Positions 26,294 to 35,690 are shown, numbered from the stretch's first letter. The stretch: 64,000 nt of DNA from DASVVT01 sp036386415 (GCA_036386415.1 DASVVT010000053.1:111175-175174); one strand, 5' to 3'. Numbers and translations: made by a program. The notes: generated by a model from the letters alone, not told the origin.

Positions 26294-26349
26294 AGCGTCA
26301 GGGGAGTGGTGCTCGCTTCCTGTGCGAGCACCAGTCCCCTGACGCTTTT
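26294..26349 (+). terminator. Intrinsic terminator
   Basis: AGCGTCAGGGGAGTGGTGCTCGC pairs with GCGAGCACCAGTCCCCTGACGCT (23-bp stem, one mismatch, 7-nt loop) and is followed by TTTT. It separates the two tandem paralogues. Confidence 0.9.
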
Positions 26350-26474
26350 CCACGGCAGCGTATTCCTGTAAAGTGGGTTTGCCGAAACCTTTGGCAAATC
26401 TCTCCCCGGGGTCACGTCCGTTCAGTGCGAGTTATACACGTCTCCACCTTGCATCAGGTAATGGAAGTCGCTTT

Positions 26475-27515
26475 ATGAATAAAAGAATCTTATCTTCAAT
26501 TCTCTCTCTCTTCGTCGCGCTGTCAGCGATTGTCCTGGTAAGCAACCGCGCAGAGCGACACGTCATGGCTCGCGCGGCGGGCAGCTACACGCTCAGCTCG
26601 CTTCCGGCTTCGGACGCCGTCATATACATCGACGCGCAGCGTCTGCTGACGGACTATATCCCCGGCCTGCTGGTCAACAGTCCGAAGCTGCTGGCGCGCG
26701 TCAACCAGGAGCTAGACCATTTCAAAGAGAAGACCAGCATAGACCTGCGCACCTTCGACAGCGTGGCCGTCGGCGTGCGTTTCAATTCTCCGCCCACGGG
26801 CGAGGATTTCAAGCTCGTCTTTCTCGCACAGGGACGCTTCGATGCCAACGCCGTCCTCGACGCCGCGCTCGGAGCGGCAAGGCGCAACGGCCTTCATCCG
26901 CAGGAGCGCCAGTATGACGGCAGGACGCTCTACGTTCTCAGCCGTCAGAAACAGGAAGTTGAACGAACAGAACAGACGATTGATAAGCCGGAGGAAGCCC
27001 CGGCGAACAGGCATGAGATGGCGCTCGCCGTCGTAGACGCCAACACCTTTGCCTTCGGCAATTTTGAGAGCGTCCGCGCGGCGCTCGACATCAGCGCAGA
27101 GCGCGTCAGCGACGAACTCGTCCAACTAGCAACGCGCACGCCCGGCGCGGTCGTCGGCTACAGCAGCAACGTCCCAGCCTTCCTCAAAGAGCAACTCGCC
27201 AAGGATAAAGAGACTATCGCCCGCAACTTCGCCACCGTACGGCAGGTCTACGGCTCAATCAACGCGACCGCGAGCGACGCAGAGATTTCCATGACCCTGC
27301 GCACGGAGAGCGCGGATCAGGCCCGCCATGTCAACGAAGCGGTCAATGCCCTCAAGCTGATCGTCGGCCTCGCTCCTAAAAAACCTTCGATGGGTGATAT
27401 GAGACCGCTGCCCGAATTAATCAAAGCCCTGACCGTGACCAATGAAGGCAACGAAGTCTTTCTCAATCTGAAACTCACGCAGGCCGACGTCGTATCACTC
27501 ATGAGGAATTTCTAG
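26475..27515 (+). CDS. Exported protein of unknown function, paralogue 2
   Basis: 346 aa from ATG 26475 (MNKRILSSIL). It has the same layout as the gene before it: signal segment, then LPASDAVIYIDAQRLLTDYIPGL, FKEKTSIDLRTFDSVAVGVRF, LATRTPGAVVGYSS, VRQVYGSINATA and KLTQADVVSLMRNF. It differs by a Gln/Glu-rich insert near residues 150-185. The two are products of tandem duplication that has since diverged; gene order and the conserved ends support this. The role is unknown. Confidence 0.75.
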   Translation: MNKRILSSILSLFVALSAIVLVSNRAERHVMARAAGSYTLSSLPASDAVIYIDAQRLLTDYIPGLLVNSPKLLARVNQELDHFKEKTSIDLRTFDSVAVGVRFNSPPTGEDFKLVFLAQGRFDANAVLDAALGAARRNGLHPQERQYDGRTLYVLSRQKQEVERTEQTIDKPEEAPANRHEMALAVVDANTFAFGNFESVRAALDISAERVSDELVQLATRTPGAVVGYSSNVPAFLKEQLAKDKETIARNFATVRQVYGSINATASDAEISMTLRTESADQARHVNEAVNALKLIVGLAPKKPSMGDMRPLPELIKALTVTNEGNEVFLNLKLTQADVVSLMRNF

Positions 27516-27531
27516 GGTGGAGTTTAAAAAG

Positions 27532-27578
27532 TTTGCGCCCTTGGCGTCTTCCTCCTTGGCGTCCTTTGCGGTTTATCT
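27532..27578. repeat. Family D repeat, one-sided
   Basis: Units TGCGCCCTTGGCGTCTTCC, TCCTTGGCGTCC and TTTGCGGTTTA follow each other without an opposing arm, matching one half of family D. It lies just after the stop codon of the second paralogue. Confidence 0.65.
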
Positions 27579-27651
27579 TTCGTACTGCCAGGTGAAATCC
27601 GCTCTAAGTGTAGTTTCAAACAGCCAAGTCACATCACATGACGGTCACTGA

Positions 27652-27692
27652 AAGGGGCGACATAAACTCAACTTGAGTTTATGTCGCCCCTT
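27652..27692. terminator. Perfect 20-bp hairpin between convergent genes
   Basis: AAGGGGCGACATAAACTCAA (27652-27671) and its exact reverse complement (27673-27692) are separated by one base (C27672). No T-run follows. It lies between the convergent paralogue and BNR genes, which fits a bidirectional terminator or an RNA-stabilising stem. Confidence 0.75.
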
Positions 27693-27716
27693 CCGGCGGC
27701 TTTGCTTGTGCTGTGG

Positions 27717-29852
27717 TCAAGGAAGGTAAGCCGTGGGCACAGGCAGATCACCATCACGTCCCCAGGACTGCGCAATCCACGCTCCGTTGGAACTTCTGTA
27801 GACGTACCAGACGCCCTCGGCTGGGCGAAAGACCGCGACATCCGTTTTGCCGTCCCCGTCGTAATCTCCCGGCACAGGCAGATCACCTGTATCGCCCCAG
27901 GGCTGCGCAATCCACGTTCCGTTGGAACTCCTGTAGACATACCAGGTGCGCTCGCTCTGACGGAAGACGGCCACATCAGCCTTGCCATCGCCGTCATAAT
28001 CACCCGGCACTGGTTGATCGCTGCCGAATCCCCAGGGCTGCGCGGTGAACGCGCCGTCAGTGCTCTTGAGGATATACCAGTTGCCGTCCGTGGGTCGGAA
28101 GACGGCCACATCAGCCTTGCCGTCACCATCATAATCAAGAGGCACTGGCTTGTCCGTGCTTGATCCCCATTGCTGGACGATCCACGTTCCGTCTGTGCTC
28201 TTGAGGATGTACCAGTTGCCTTCGCTCGGACGATAAACGGCGATGTCTGTCTTGCCGTCGCCATCGTAGTCGGCTGGGACAGGCCGATCCGTGCCGCTTC
28301 CCCAGGGCGTCGCCGTGAAGGATGCGTCTGCGCTCTTGAGGATGTACCATCTGCCCTCGCTCCGGCGGAAGACGGCTTCGTCTGTCTTTCCGTCATTGTC
28401 ATAATCCCCGGGCACGATCACGTCGCTGAGGCTGGACAATCCCCATTGCTGCGAGCGGACGGAGCCGTCAGAGCTTTTCAGCGCGTGCCAGAAGCCATCT
28501 GTGGGTCGCCACACGGCCTCGTCTGTCTTGCCGTCCCCGTCAAAATCGGATGGCGGTTTGCTGTGGGGCGCACTGTTCGACTCGATGCGCTGGTAGTGGA
28601 TCACGCCCCCGTCGATCATCCAGGTCAGATGCGCGACATCATTGGAGTCTATTGCGGCAGAGATAAAGTCTCCGGCGAAGCGACCTGTTCCGGTGCATCC
28701 GGCGGCGATACAGATAGATCCCGCATGCACTGAAGTTTCCAGCGTGGTCACCGTCCACGTCGGCGTCGCCGCGTTGGCGTTGCGAGTCTCCGCCCACATA
28801 GCAGACCAATCGGCTGAAGGAAGGTTGCCGGGATCACCGGCGAGGCTCGTGTAGTAGTACAGCACGCCGACGTGGCCTGGCGAGCCGCTGGCGACCCACG
28901 TGAACGTGGCGGTTCCGGTCGTCGTCTCAGGAATCGGCGGCAGGTGAGTCCACGTCGCACCCTCGTCCGTCGAGCGAGCCAACACGACCTGCCGCCCCCC
29001 GCCCGTGCTGGCGCTCTCGGAGGCCAGATAGAGAGCGCCGTCCGAGCTGAGCGACGCGCTCGGCAGCGCAGTCGGAAGAGGAAGCCCGGTCGGTCTGGAT
29101 TCTGAAAGCACAGTTCCGGCTGCCAGAGGTGTGTAGACGTAGAGTTGAACGCTGTTGCTGTCAAAGACCTTGATGGGCTGGAGGACGCGCGGGCTGCCGG
29201 GCTTCTGAAAAAGTGGGCCGGTCTGCGGCTCCAGAAGCCCGTTCCCCAACTGCGTGGGAATCCAGGTCGTACCCCGATCCGGACTGGTCAGAAATGCCGT
29301 CTCGTAGAGCCCCTCATTGGTCACTTCATAGGCTGAAGAGGTGGTCGGCGCTGTCACCCACATGCGATCCGTTCCGCCCGGAACCACAGCCGGGTTGCAG
29401 GCCCATGTCTCGCCCCGGTCGTCGCTGGTACAGACGGCTGTGGTTCCAGCGTAAGGGTAGTCGAAAGTGAAGTAGAGCCGTCCGCCCGGATCGACCGAGA
29501 TGGAGCTGTCCGAAGCGAGGTTCAACTGGGATGCGTAGATCGGCCCGGCCAGCTTGACCCAATTTGCTCCGGCGTCCGTCGAGCGGTAGAGGTGTTGCAG
29601 CGCGCTGATATACACAGTCCCATCCGGCGCTGTCGTCACAAGCGGCTCGTTGCCCTGACCTCCGACCGTCACCCACGCGTTCGTCATTGCGCGGGCGGAA
29701 GCACTCGGTAGATACCTGTTTGTGCCTGACGTACCGGCTCCGGGCAAGGCGATCATCAAAGCGAGCACACCGATGAGCGTTATTTTCATGCGCCAACCGA
29801 CGACACACTGCACAGGTGTTGCTCTCCCGGTCTTGTGCGCCTTAAGGGACAT
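27717..29852 (-). CDS. Secreted BNR propeller protein with FG-GAP/VCBS-like tail
   Basis: 711 aa from ATG 29852, which has GGAGG 8 nt upstream; the ATG at 29867 overlaps that Shine-Dalgarno site and is less likely. A signal segment (about 22-42) is followed by a BNR/sialidase-like propeller with Asp boxes such as STDAGANW, SDDRGETW, SPDRGTTW and STDEGATW. The C-terminal part (from about residue 440) has six or seven repeats of about 44 residues, each with DGDGKTDxAVxRPxxGxWYxxKS. These are calcium-binding-type integrin/VCBS repeats. It is likely an exported binding or glycan-related protein, analogous but not similar in tail to the BNR protein at 2378. Confidence 0.8.
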   Translation of the reverse strand: MSLKAHKTGRATPVQCVVGWRMKITLIGVLALMIALPGAGTSGTNRYLPSASARAMTNAWVTVGGQGNEPLVTTAPDGTVYISALQHLYRSTDAGANWVKLAGPIYASQLNLASDSSISVDPGGRLYFTFDYPYAGTTAVCTSDDRGETWACNPAVVPGGTDRMWVTAPTTSSAYEVTNEGLYETAFLTSPDRGTTWIPTQLGNGLLEPQTGPLFQKPGSPRVLQPIKVFDSNSVQLYVYTPLAAGTVLSESRPTGLPLPTALPSASLSSDGALYLASESASTGGGRQVVLARSTDEGATWTHLPPIPETTTGTATFTWVASGSPGHVGVLYYYTSLAGDPGNLPSADWSAMWAETRNANAATPTWTVTTLETSVHAGSICIAAGCTGTGRFAGDFISAAIDSNDVAHLTWMIDGGVIHYQRIESNSAPHSKPPSDFDGDGKTDEAVWRPTDGFWHALKSSDGSVRSQQWGLSSLSDVIVPGDYDNDGKTDEAVFRRSEGRWYILKSADASFTATPWGSGTDRPVPADYDGDGKTDIAVYRPSEGNWYILKSTDGTWIVQQWGSSTDKPVPLDYDGDGKADVAVFRPTDGNWYILKSTDGAFTAQPWGFGSDQPVPGDYDGDGKADVAVFRQSERTWYVYRSSNGTWIAQPWGDTGDLPVPGDYDGDGKTDVAVFRPAEGVWYVYRSSNGAWIAQSWGRDGDLPVPTAYLP

Positions 29853-29867
29853 AGCTTTGGCCTCCAT

Positions 29868-30043
29868 GGGTCAACGCAAGGCTGTGTCGGGATCAGTGCA
29901 GAGTGGGGATGGGTCTCGTGCAGAATCAGCCTGGGTGAAATTAAATTGTGCAGGGGAATTGACGGCGCAAAATATACCTGCACACAGACGGCTAGTCAAT
30001 CTCTCTTCAACCTGAGATTGGACGCGCGCCAGGGATTAAACGC
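29868..30043. other. Upstream region of BNR protein, no gene seen
   Basis: Divergent region between the minus-strand BNR gene and the plus-strand DASS gene. Together with the two repeats up to 30350 and 30351-30456 it spans about 590 bp without a convincing gene. It should hold the promoters for both directions, but I cannot assign one. Confidence 0.4.
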
Positions 30044-30104
30044 AGCAGGCACAGCGGAACACGGAGCAAGATGAAAGATGATCTCTGTTCCGCTGTGTCC
30101 TGCG
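30044..30104. repeat. CACAGCGGAACAC snap-back repeat
   Basis: GCAGGCACAGCGGAACACGGAG opposes CTCTGTTCCGCTGTGTCCTGC with a 20-nt spacer. The arrangement resembles family E at 58341, but with CAGCGGAAC instead of CAGAG. Confidence 0.75.
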
Positions 30105-30141
30105 GTAGTGCGCGACAGTATTCATCTCACTCAAGAATAAA

Positions 30142-30350
30142 TAACGTGAGTTCGACGTAAGCGGCTCTGCCGCCGCGCTGTGCGGAAAGCCTCTGGCTTT
30201 CCGTCCGCTGCTACTCTGCATCTCTGGCGAGGCTGCGCCTCGCCGACAGCAAGGCGCAGCCTCGCTCCATATAAAGTCAGCCATTAACGGAAAGGCAGAG
30301 CCTTTCCGCACAGCGCGGGCGGCACAGCCGCTTATGTCGAACTCACGTTA
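30142..30350. mobile_element. MITE-like element with 48-bp terminal inverted repeats
   Basis: The left end (TAACGTGAGTTCGAC followed by TAAGCGGCT..GCCGCC..GCGCTGTGCGGAAAG) is repeated in reverse complement at the right end, up to ACTCACGTTA at 30350, over about 48 bp with few mismatches. Inside are several smaller palindromes (AAAGCCTCTGGCTTT, GGCGAGGCTGCGCCTCGCC, GGAAAGGCAGAGCCTTTCC). It has no coding capacity. The flanks are AT-rich (ATAAA/TAAAT), so a short target duplication is possible but cannot be fixed. Confidence 0.75.
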
Positions 30351-30456
30351 AATAGACCGCCGACATATTTTTGGTAGTCTCTCCTCCATAAAACCCGCTA
30401 TATTATCCCGCCCGTCGAAACGGTTCTTAAAATCTCGAAAGCTATTCGCACCCCCG

Positions 30457-31965
30457 ATGGATGCTGGCCCTTCCGTAGCTGACACAGCAGCAGTAGTAGT
30501 AGACGCCGAAGCCGTGCGCCGTGGTGAGCGTCGAGGCAGGCTCACGAAGTGGGGCGTGGTTGTCGCGTGCGCGCTGGCGGTCGCTTTCACTCCTGTGCCG
30601 AGCGGCATCACGCCTCAAGCCTGGCGGCTCCTGGCGATCTTCATCGCGACCATCATCGGCTCTATCCTGCGGCCTCTGCCGGGCGGGGCGGTAGTGTTGC
30701 TCGGAATTTCGGCCATCGTAGTGACCGGAGCGCTGCCGGTCGATCAGGCATTGAGGGGCTACGCAGACCCGATCGTGTGGCTGGTGCTGGCGGCCTTCCT
30801 CATGTCGCGCGGGATGATCAAGACCGGATTGGGGCGGCGCATCGCGCTGCTCTTCGTGCGCGCCATCGGGCGTCACTCGCTGGGGCTCGGTTACGCGCTC
30901 GTCTCAACCGACATGGTGCTGGCGTCCGTCATCCCCTCAAACGGCGCACGCTCGGGCGGGATCATCTTTCCCGTCGCCAAAAGTATTGCGGAGGCTTACG
31001 ACTCGGAGCCGGGGCCGACTGCCAGGCGTCTCGGCGCGTTCCTGGCCGTGCTCCTCTACCAGTGCGACGTCATCATCTGCGCGATGTTTCTCACAGGCCA
31101 GGCGTCGAACGCCATCATCGCGAAGCTGGCCCAGCAGGTGACCGGCATCGAGCTGAACTATCCGCGCTGGGCTCTCGGCGCAGTCGTGCCGGGTCTGATC
31201 TCGCTCACGGTCGTGCCCCTGCTGCTCTATCGTCTGTTCCCGCCGGAGATCAAGCATACGCCCAACGCCTCAGAGTTTGCCGCCGCAGAATTGAAGCGCA
31301 TGGGGCGTATGGCCTGGTCGGAGCGGATCATGATGGCGGTCTTTGCGCTCGTCGCTGTCTTGTGGATGGCTCCGGTGCTCAAGGGTCTCAGCTATCCGGT
31401 CTTTCAGATGCTGGGCAATCTTCATTACGCGGTAGTGGCGCTCTTAGGGATCTGTGTGCTGCTGCTGAGCGGTGTGTTGGAATGGGAGGACGTCGTGTCG
31501 GAGCGCGGAGCGTGGGACGTCTTCATCTGGTACGGGGGGCTCGTGCGTATGGCGGAGGCGCTCGGCGAGACGGGAATCACCAAGCGCTTCGCCGAATTTG
31601 CCGCGAGCTTCACTGCCGGGTGGACGTGGTGGGCGGCGCTGGCCGGTCTGCTGCTGGTCTATTTCTACGCGCACTATGCTTTCGCTAGCATCACGGCGCA
31701 CGCGACCGCCATGTACGTCCCTTTTCTCATCGTCATCATGGCCGCCGGAGCGCCGCCGTACCTGGCCGTGCTCTCGCTCGCCTATCTCTCAAACCTCGAC
31801 GCCTCGCTCACACACTACGGCACGACGCCCGCGCCCATCTGGTTCGGCGCAGGCTACGTCAAGCAGCGCACCTGGTGGTGGCTCGGTCTCATCGTCTCCG
31901 TCCCGAACATTCTCATCTGGGTGCTCATCGGCTTCGCCTGGTGGAAGCTGCTGGGGTGGTGGTAA
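30457..31965 (+). CDS. DASS family anion transporter
   Basis: 502 aa, about 12 membrane segments. The N-terminal tail is cytoplasmic (RRGERRGRLTKW), then GITPQAWRLLAIFIATIIGSILRPLPGG, the conserved first half of the DASS (divalent anion:Na+ symporter, SLC13-like) family. The substrate and Na+ motifs include a SNGARSGGI loop and SLAYLSNLDASLTHYGTTPAPIWFGAGYV. These resemble the plant and bacterial 2-oxoglutarate/malate translocators (CitT/YflS/DiT1). Expected substrates are C4/C5 dicarboxylates or citrate. The length is normal. It is a single gene between repeats. Confidence 0.92.
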   Translation: MDAGPSVADTAAVVVDAEAVRRGERRGRLTKWGVVVACALAVAFTPVPSGITPQAWRLLAIFIATIIGSILRPLPGGAVVLLGISAIVVTGALPVDQALRGYADPIVWLVLAAFLMSRGMIKTGLGRRIALLFVRAIGRHSLGLGYALVSTDMVLASVIPSNGARSGGIIFPVAKSIAEAYDSEPGPTARRLGAFLAVLLYQCDVIICAMFLTGQASNAIIAKLAQQVTGIELNYPRWALGAVVPGLISLTVVPLLLYRLFPPEIKHTPNASEFAAAELKRMGRMAWSERIMMAVFALVAVLWMAPVLKGLSYPVFQMLGNLHYAVVALLGICVLLLSGVLEWEDVVSERGAWDVFIWYGGLVRMAEALGETGITKRFAEFAASFTAGWTWWAALAGLLLVYFYAHYAFASITAHATAMYVPFLIVIMAAGAPPYLAVLSLAYLSNLDASLTHYGTTPAPIWFGAGYVKQRTWWWLGLIVSVPNILIWVLIGFAWWKLLGWW

Positions 31966-31981
31966 CGGAGGGATGAGGGCG

Positions 31982-32056
31982 GAGGGATGAGGGATGAATC
32001 GGTTGAGTGAATGCGCCAATTGAATCAATCGCGCAATCTTATTCATCCCTCATCCC
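31982..32056. repeat. Family F heptamer snap-back repeat, copy 1
   Basis: GGGATGAGGGATGAAT on the left and ATTCATCCCTCATCCC on the right enclose about 40 nt. The unit is the heptamer GGGATGA. The right edge abuts the stop codon of the foldase gene at 32057. Confidence 0.9.
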
Positions 32057-34078
32057 TTATTTTGGCGGTGGCGGAATGCGGCGCTGCGGCTGTGGCGGAG
32101 GCGCTGCCGCGGGTTCTTCCTCTTCGGCCACCTTCGCCATCACATCCTCGTAAATCTTGATCTTCCCTTCGCGCTGCATGCGCGCCTGGACGCCTGCGAT
32201 GTAATCGTCGAAGACCTGGTTGCGGCGCTCTGAGAGTGCCGTGCGGGTCAACTCGTCGCGCTGCTTGGCGAATTCCGCGAGGTCTGCATCTGTGCGCTTG
32301 GTCGCGCCGACGACGACCCAGTTGTCGTTGATCTTGATGGGCGTCTTGCCGACCTCACCCGCCTTGAGAGCATAGATGATCTCATCTGCCGCCGGACTCG
32401 TGCCCACATCGCCCATCGGCGAGCCGAGTTTGTAAGCGTCGGCGGTCTTCGCTTCAAGGCCGAGACGTTCGGCGGCGGCTTTAAGGTCTCCTGCGCTCCC
32501 TGTATTGTTCGCCAGGTCGCGCGCCGTCTGTTCCAGTTGTGCTTTGGCGCGCTCCTGGCGCACAGCTTCCGTCACCTTGTCTTTAACTTCTTCAAACTCC
32601 GACGGGCGCGGCTCTCGCTTGTCTATGAGCATCGGGATGGCGAAGCCGTCTTTGATGGGCGTGCGCTCGCCTATATCGTTTGGATTGTTGAGCGGTTCGA
32701 TGGCCTGCTCAAACTGCGGGTTGGCGCCGATGTCCGGCACTTCATCGCCAGGCTTAACGTAGGGCGTCTCTTTGACCATTTCGGCGGGCTTCATGTTGGC
32801 TTCTGCTGCCAGCTCCTGCGCCACCTTCTGAAAATCTTTCGTCTCCTTGAGACGCTCCACCGCCTTCTGTGCGAGACCGGCGGCGACAGTGTAGGCGCGA
32901 CGGTTGCGCATAGAGACGATCAGCTCCGGCTTGGCGTCCTCAAATGTTTTGGGTACAGATGCGCCGCGACGAAAGATGTAGTAAGCGTTGCCGACTTTGG
33001 TCGGCTCCGAGACCGCGCCCTCCGTCATGTCGAGGGTCTTTTGCAGCGGGTCGTCCGGCTTGTTCGGATTTCTTTTCACGACGGCGTTGATCCAGCCGCC
33101 ATTCTTGGCCGTCGCGGGGTCTTCCGAATTGCCCTTCGCCAGCTCACCGAACGCCTCTTCCGTCGCACTGCCGGACTCCCCGCGAGCCTTTCTCACCAGA
33201 GAGTCGGCCTTCTCTTTTTGCGCCGCATCAAGAGCGGGCGTTGCGACCTTGAGGACGATCTGCTGCACTCGGACGCCAGCCTGCTTGTTCTCCGGCGAGA
33301 GCTTGTCATACTCTGCGCGCAGGTCTGCATCCGAGACCTGGAGCTTTTCGCCCGACTTCGCCTGGCTGATGAAGAGGTAGCGAATCTTCTTCTGCGGGAC
33401 GCTGATCTGGTAGTCCGCCTTGTGTTGCTCAAAGTAGGCGCGTAAATCTTCGTCCGAAGGCTGAATCTTCTTAGCCAGATTATCGACCGTGACCGGCGCG
33501 TAGACGAGATCAAAGCTGGTATTCTTGCGTTTGTAATCGTCTTCAATCTCTTCATCCGCGACGCGCACACCGGCGGTGACGAAGGCTTGGAGCTTCTGCG
33601 CCGCGATCTGGTCACGAATCTGGCGCTCGAAGCGCTCGATGCTGCCGTAGCGCGCCGTGACCGAATCTCTATAACGCTCAAAGCCGACGAATTGTCCCGA
33701 CGATGGGTCTTTGAACTGCTTGCGGATGTTGTCTGCGACCTCCGCGTCGGAGGCGCTCAAGCCAAGACGCGCGGCTTCCTGTGAGACGATGCGGTCGCGT
33801 ATCAGACCATCCAGAAAACGCTTGTCGCCGCCGAGCTGTGCCAGGCTGATCTGGCCGCCGAACATCTGCTTGTAACTCTCTTTGAGCGTCGTCAGATCGC
33901 CGACCGTGACCTCTTCGCCGCCGACTTTAGCCAGCACCTCACTGTTTATGGCGGGCGAGCCGACGGCGCTGTTGCGACCCGGCGCGTAGAAGATGACAAG
34001 GCTCACGGCCATAATCACGGCGAAGCCGATAATAGTCAGCTTCCGCGTCTGCTCCATGCGACTGAACATTTTAAGCAT
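32057..34078 (-). CDS. PpiD/SurA-like periplasmic peptidyl-prolyl isomerase
   Basis: 673 aa. A single transmembrane anchor (about 14-32) is followed by a SurA N-terminal-type chaperone domain (GGEEVTVGDLTTLKESY ... FLDGLIRDRIVSQEAARLGLSASDAEV), then a parvulin-like region (VRVQQIVLKVATP ... GGWINAVVKRNP ... GAVSEPTKVGNAYYIFRR, about 270-380) and a second parvulin-like domain near the C-terminus. The layout, with an N-terminal anchor and large size, is that of PpiD, which helps newly secreted proteins fold at the Sec translocon. The C-terminus is Pro-rich. Its last codons border a family F repeat. Confidence 0.85.
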   Translation of the reverse strand: MLKMFSRMEQTRKLTIIGFAVIMAVSLVIFYAPGRNSAVGSPAINSEVLAKVGGEEVTVGDLTTLKESYKQMFGGQISLAQLGGDKRFLDGLIRDRIVSQEAARLGLSASDAEVADNIRKQFKDPSSGQFVGFERYRDSVTARYGSIERFERQIRDQIAAQKLQAFVTAGVRVADEEIEDDYKRKNTSFDLVYAPVTVDNLAKKIQPSDEDLRAYFEQHKADYQISVPQKKIRYLFISQAKSGEKLQVSDADLRAEYDKLSPENKQAGVRVQQIVLKVATPALDAAQKEKADSLVRKARGESGSATEEAFGELAKGNSEDPATAKNGGWINAVVKRNPNKPDDPLQKTLDMTEGAVSEPTKVGNAYYIFRRGASVPKTFEDAKPELIVSMRNRRAYTVAAGLAQKAVERLKETKDFQKVAQELAAEANMKPAEMVKETPYVKPGDEVPDIGANPQFEQAIEPLNNPNDIGERTPIKDGFAIPMLIDKREPRPSEFEEVKDKVTEAVRQERAKAQLEQTARDLANNTGSAGDLKAAAERLGLEAKTADAYKLGSPMGDVGTSPAADEIIYALKAGEVGKTPIKINDNWVVVGATKRTDADLAEFAKQRDELTRTALSERRNQVFDDYIAGVQARMQREGKIKIYEDVMAKVAEEEEPAAAPPPQPQRRIPPPPK

Positions 34079-34230
34079 CTTGATTATTACCTTCTTTTAA
34101 AGGAGGTCGAAGACCGAAGGCCGGAAGGTCAGTTAATCGCACGGCCGCCACTTCGGGCCTCTCTGCGCTGCTCTTCGGCAAATGTTGAATTGTAACGGAG
34201 AGGCACGGGGGCTGCAACTACGTGAAGAAC

Positions 34231-34386
34231 GGTAGACAGTAGACAGTAGTCAGTAATCAGTAGAAAAGAAGATCCGTCGATAGCCTTTTTCGTATCGAGC
34301 CTCTTAATCTTATTGAATAGTAATGGACGGACGCGCTGTGGGTTTTCTACTGACTACTGTCTACAGTCTACTGTCTACTGCTTTTC
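34231..34386. repeat. Family B heptamer snap-back repeat, copy 4
   Basis: The left arm has five heptamers (GGTAGAC, AGTAGAC, AGTAGTC, AGTAATC, AGTAGAA). The right arm is TTTTCTACTGACTACTGTC... with six heptamers, ending CTACTGCTTTT. A spacer of about 75 nt separates them. It lies in the divergent region between the foldase and TerC genes. Confidence 0.92.
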
Positions 34387-34432
34387 GAGTCGTTTGCTCG
34401 TGCGCGGGCGCGGATGCTATGTTAGGAGCACA

Positions 34433-35455
34433 ATGGACATGATGAGTCATTCGATCTGGTTATGGGTGGGTTTCGGTGCGTTCATCTTGCTCATGCTGAG
34501 CATCGACCTCGGTCTTTTTAATCGCAAGGCCCATACGATCACCTACAAAGAGGCGGTTATCTGGAGCAGCATCTGGGTGTCGCTCGCGATGATCTTTGCG
34601 GGCATCGTCTTCTGGCATCAGGGCAGCGTCAGCGGGTTGGAGTTTCTCACCGGCTACCTCATCGAACTGTCGCTGTCGGTCGATAACCTCTTCGTCTTTC
34701 TGCTCATCTTCTCCTACTTCAAGGTTCCGGCCAAGTTTCAACATCGCGTCCTCTTCTGGGGCGTGATGGGCGCACTCGTCATGCGCGCGACGATGATCCT
34801 GATCGGCGCTGAACTGGTCGAGCGCTTTCACTGGATCATCTATATCTTCGGCGCGTTCCTGGTCTACACGGGCATCAAGATGTTCAAGCAGGAAGATGAG
34901 GAGATACACCCGGAGGATAACCCCGTGGTCAGGCTGGTGACGCGCTACGTCCCGATCACACGCCACTACGAGGGCGAGAGTTTCTTCACGAGCGTGAACG
35001 GACGGCGCAGCGGCACGCTGCTCCTTCTGGTGCTGGTCATCGTTGAGGTCACAGACCTGATCTTTGCCGTCGACTCGATTCCCGCCATCCTCGCCGTCAC
35101 AACCGACAGGTTTATTCTTTACACCTCGAATGTCTTCGCCATTCTCGGCCTGCGCTCCTTCTTCTTTCTGCTCGCGGGCGTGGTCGAAAAATTCCACTAT
35201 CTCAAGATCGGTCTCGCCATCGTGCTCATCTTCATAGGCGTTAAGATGCTCGTCGTCGCCGCCGGCATACATATTCCGATAGGCATCTCGCTGGCGGTCG
35301 TGGCCGTGGTGCTCGCCGGCTCGGTCGCCGCCTCGCTCATCTGGCCGCAAAAGGCCGACTTCGATATCGATATTGATCTTCCGCCCGGCTTCAATCCGCC
35401 TTTCGATGACTCGGAAGTCCCTGAAAAAGTCTCCCAGACGGTCGAACGACAATAA
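34433..35455 (+). CDS. TerC/Alx family integral membrane protein
   Basis: 340 aa from ATG 34433, with TAGGAG about 6 nt upstream; the longer frame from 34313 is repeat-derived. About nine membrane segments. The family core includes GYLIELSLSVDNLFVFLLIFSYF, in which conserved Asp/Glu line the centre, and VIVEVTDLIFAVDSIPAILAVT. TerC/Alx proteins act in metal (often Mn2+) export or tellurite tolerance. The C-terminal tail is acidic. I looked for a yybP-ykoY-type leader and did not recognise one in the 34387-34432 interval, which holds only the ribosome binding site. Confidence 0.93.
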   Translation: MDMMSHSIWLWVGFGAFILLMLSIDLGLFNRKAHTITYKEAVIWSSIWVSLAMIFAGIVFWHQGSVSGLEFLTGYLIELSLSVDNLFVFLLIFSYFKVPAKFQHRVLFWGVMGALVMRATMILIGAELVERFHWIIYIFGAFLVYTGIKMFKQEDEEIHPEDNPVVRLVTRYVPITRHYEGESFFTSVNGRRSGTLLLLVLVIVEVTDLIFAVDSIPAILAVTTDRFILYTSNVFAILGLRSFFFLLAGVVEKFHYLKIGLAIVLIFIGVKMLVVAAGIHIPIGISLAVVAVVLAGSVAASLIWPQKADFDIDIDLPPGFNPPFDDSEVPEKVSQTVERQ

Positions 35456-35690
35456 AGGCCGGGGCGTGTTTAACGTTTATGAATTTTCCTTTTGCCTTCT
35501 CTGGCTCGCCTGTGTTAATTTCTGATATGGTAGCGGTTTAGGCCGCGCGCCGACGAAAGAAGGGCTCACCCTCTGACCGAAGGCTGGGGGATCGCAAGAG
35601 AGATTCCCTGCCTCTGCTCAACGTCCTGGCAAGCAAAGCTTGCGCATGCTCCCTCGGGCTTCTTGCTCCAGTTCGACTTCCCTGTTGCTT

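Noticed and set aside
27652..27692. Operator or attachment site
   Set aside because: A perfect hairpin between convergent genes is simpler as a terminator or transcript-end stem.
34079..34432. Manganese (yybP-ykoY) riboswitch before TerC
   Set aside because: The region is filled by a family B repeat, and I saw no riboswitch core.
34460..35452. 330-codon minus-strand frame opposite the TerC gene
   Set aside because: Antisense of a well-recognised membrane protein; composition is His/Asp/Glu-biased as expected for a shadow.
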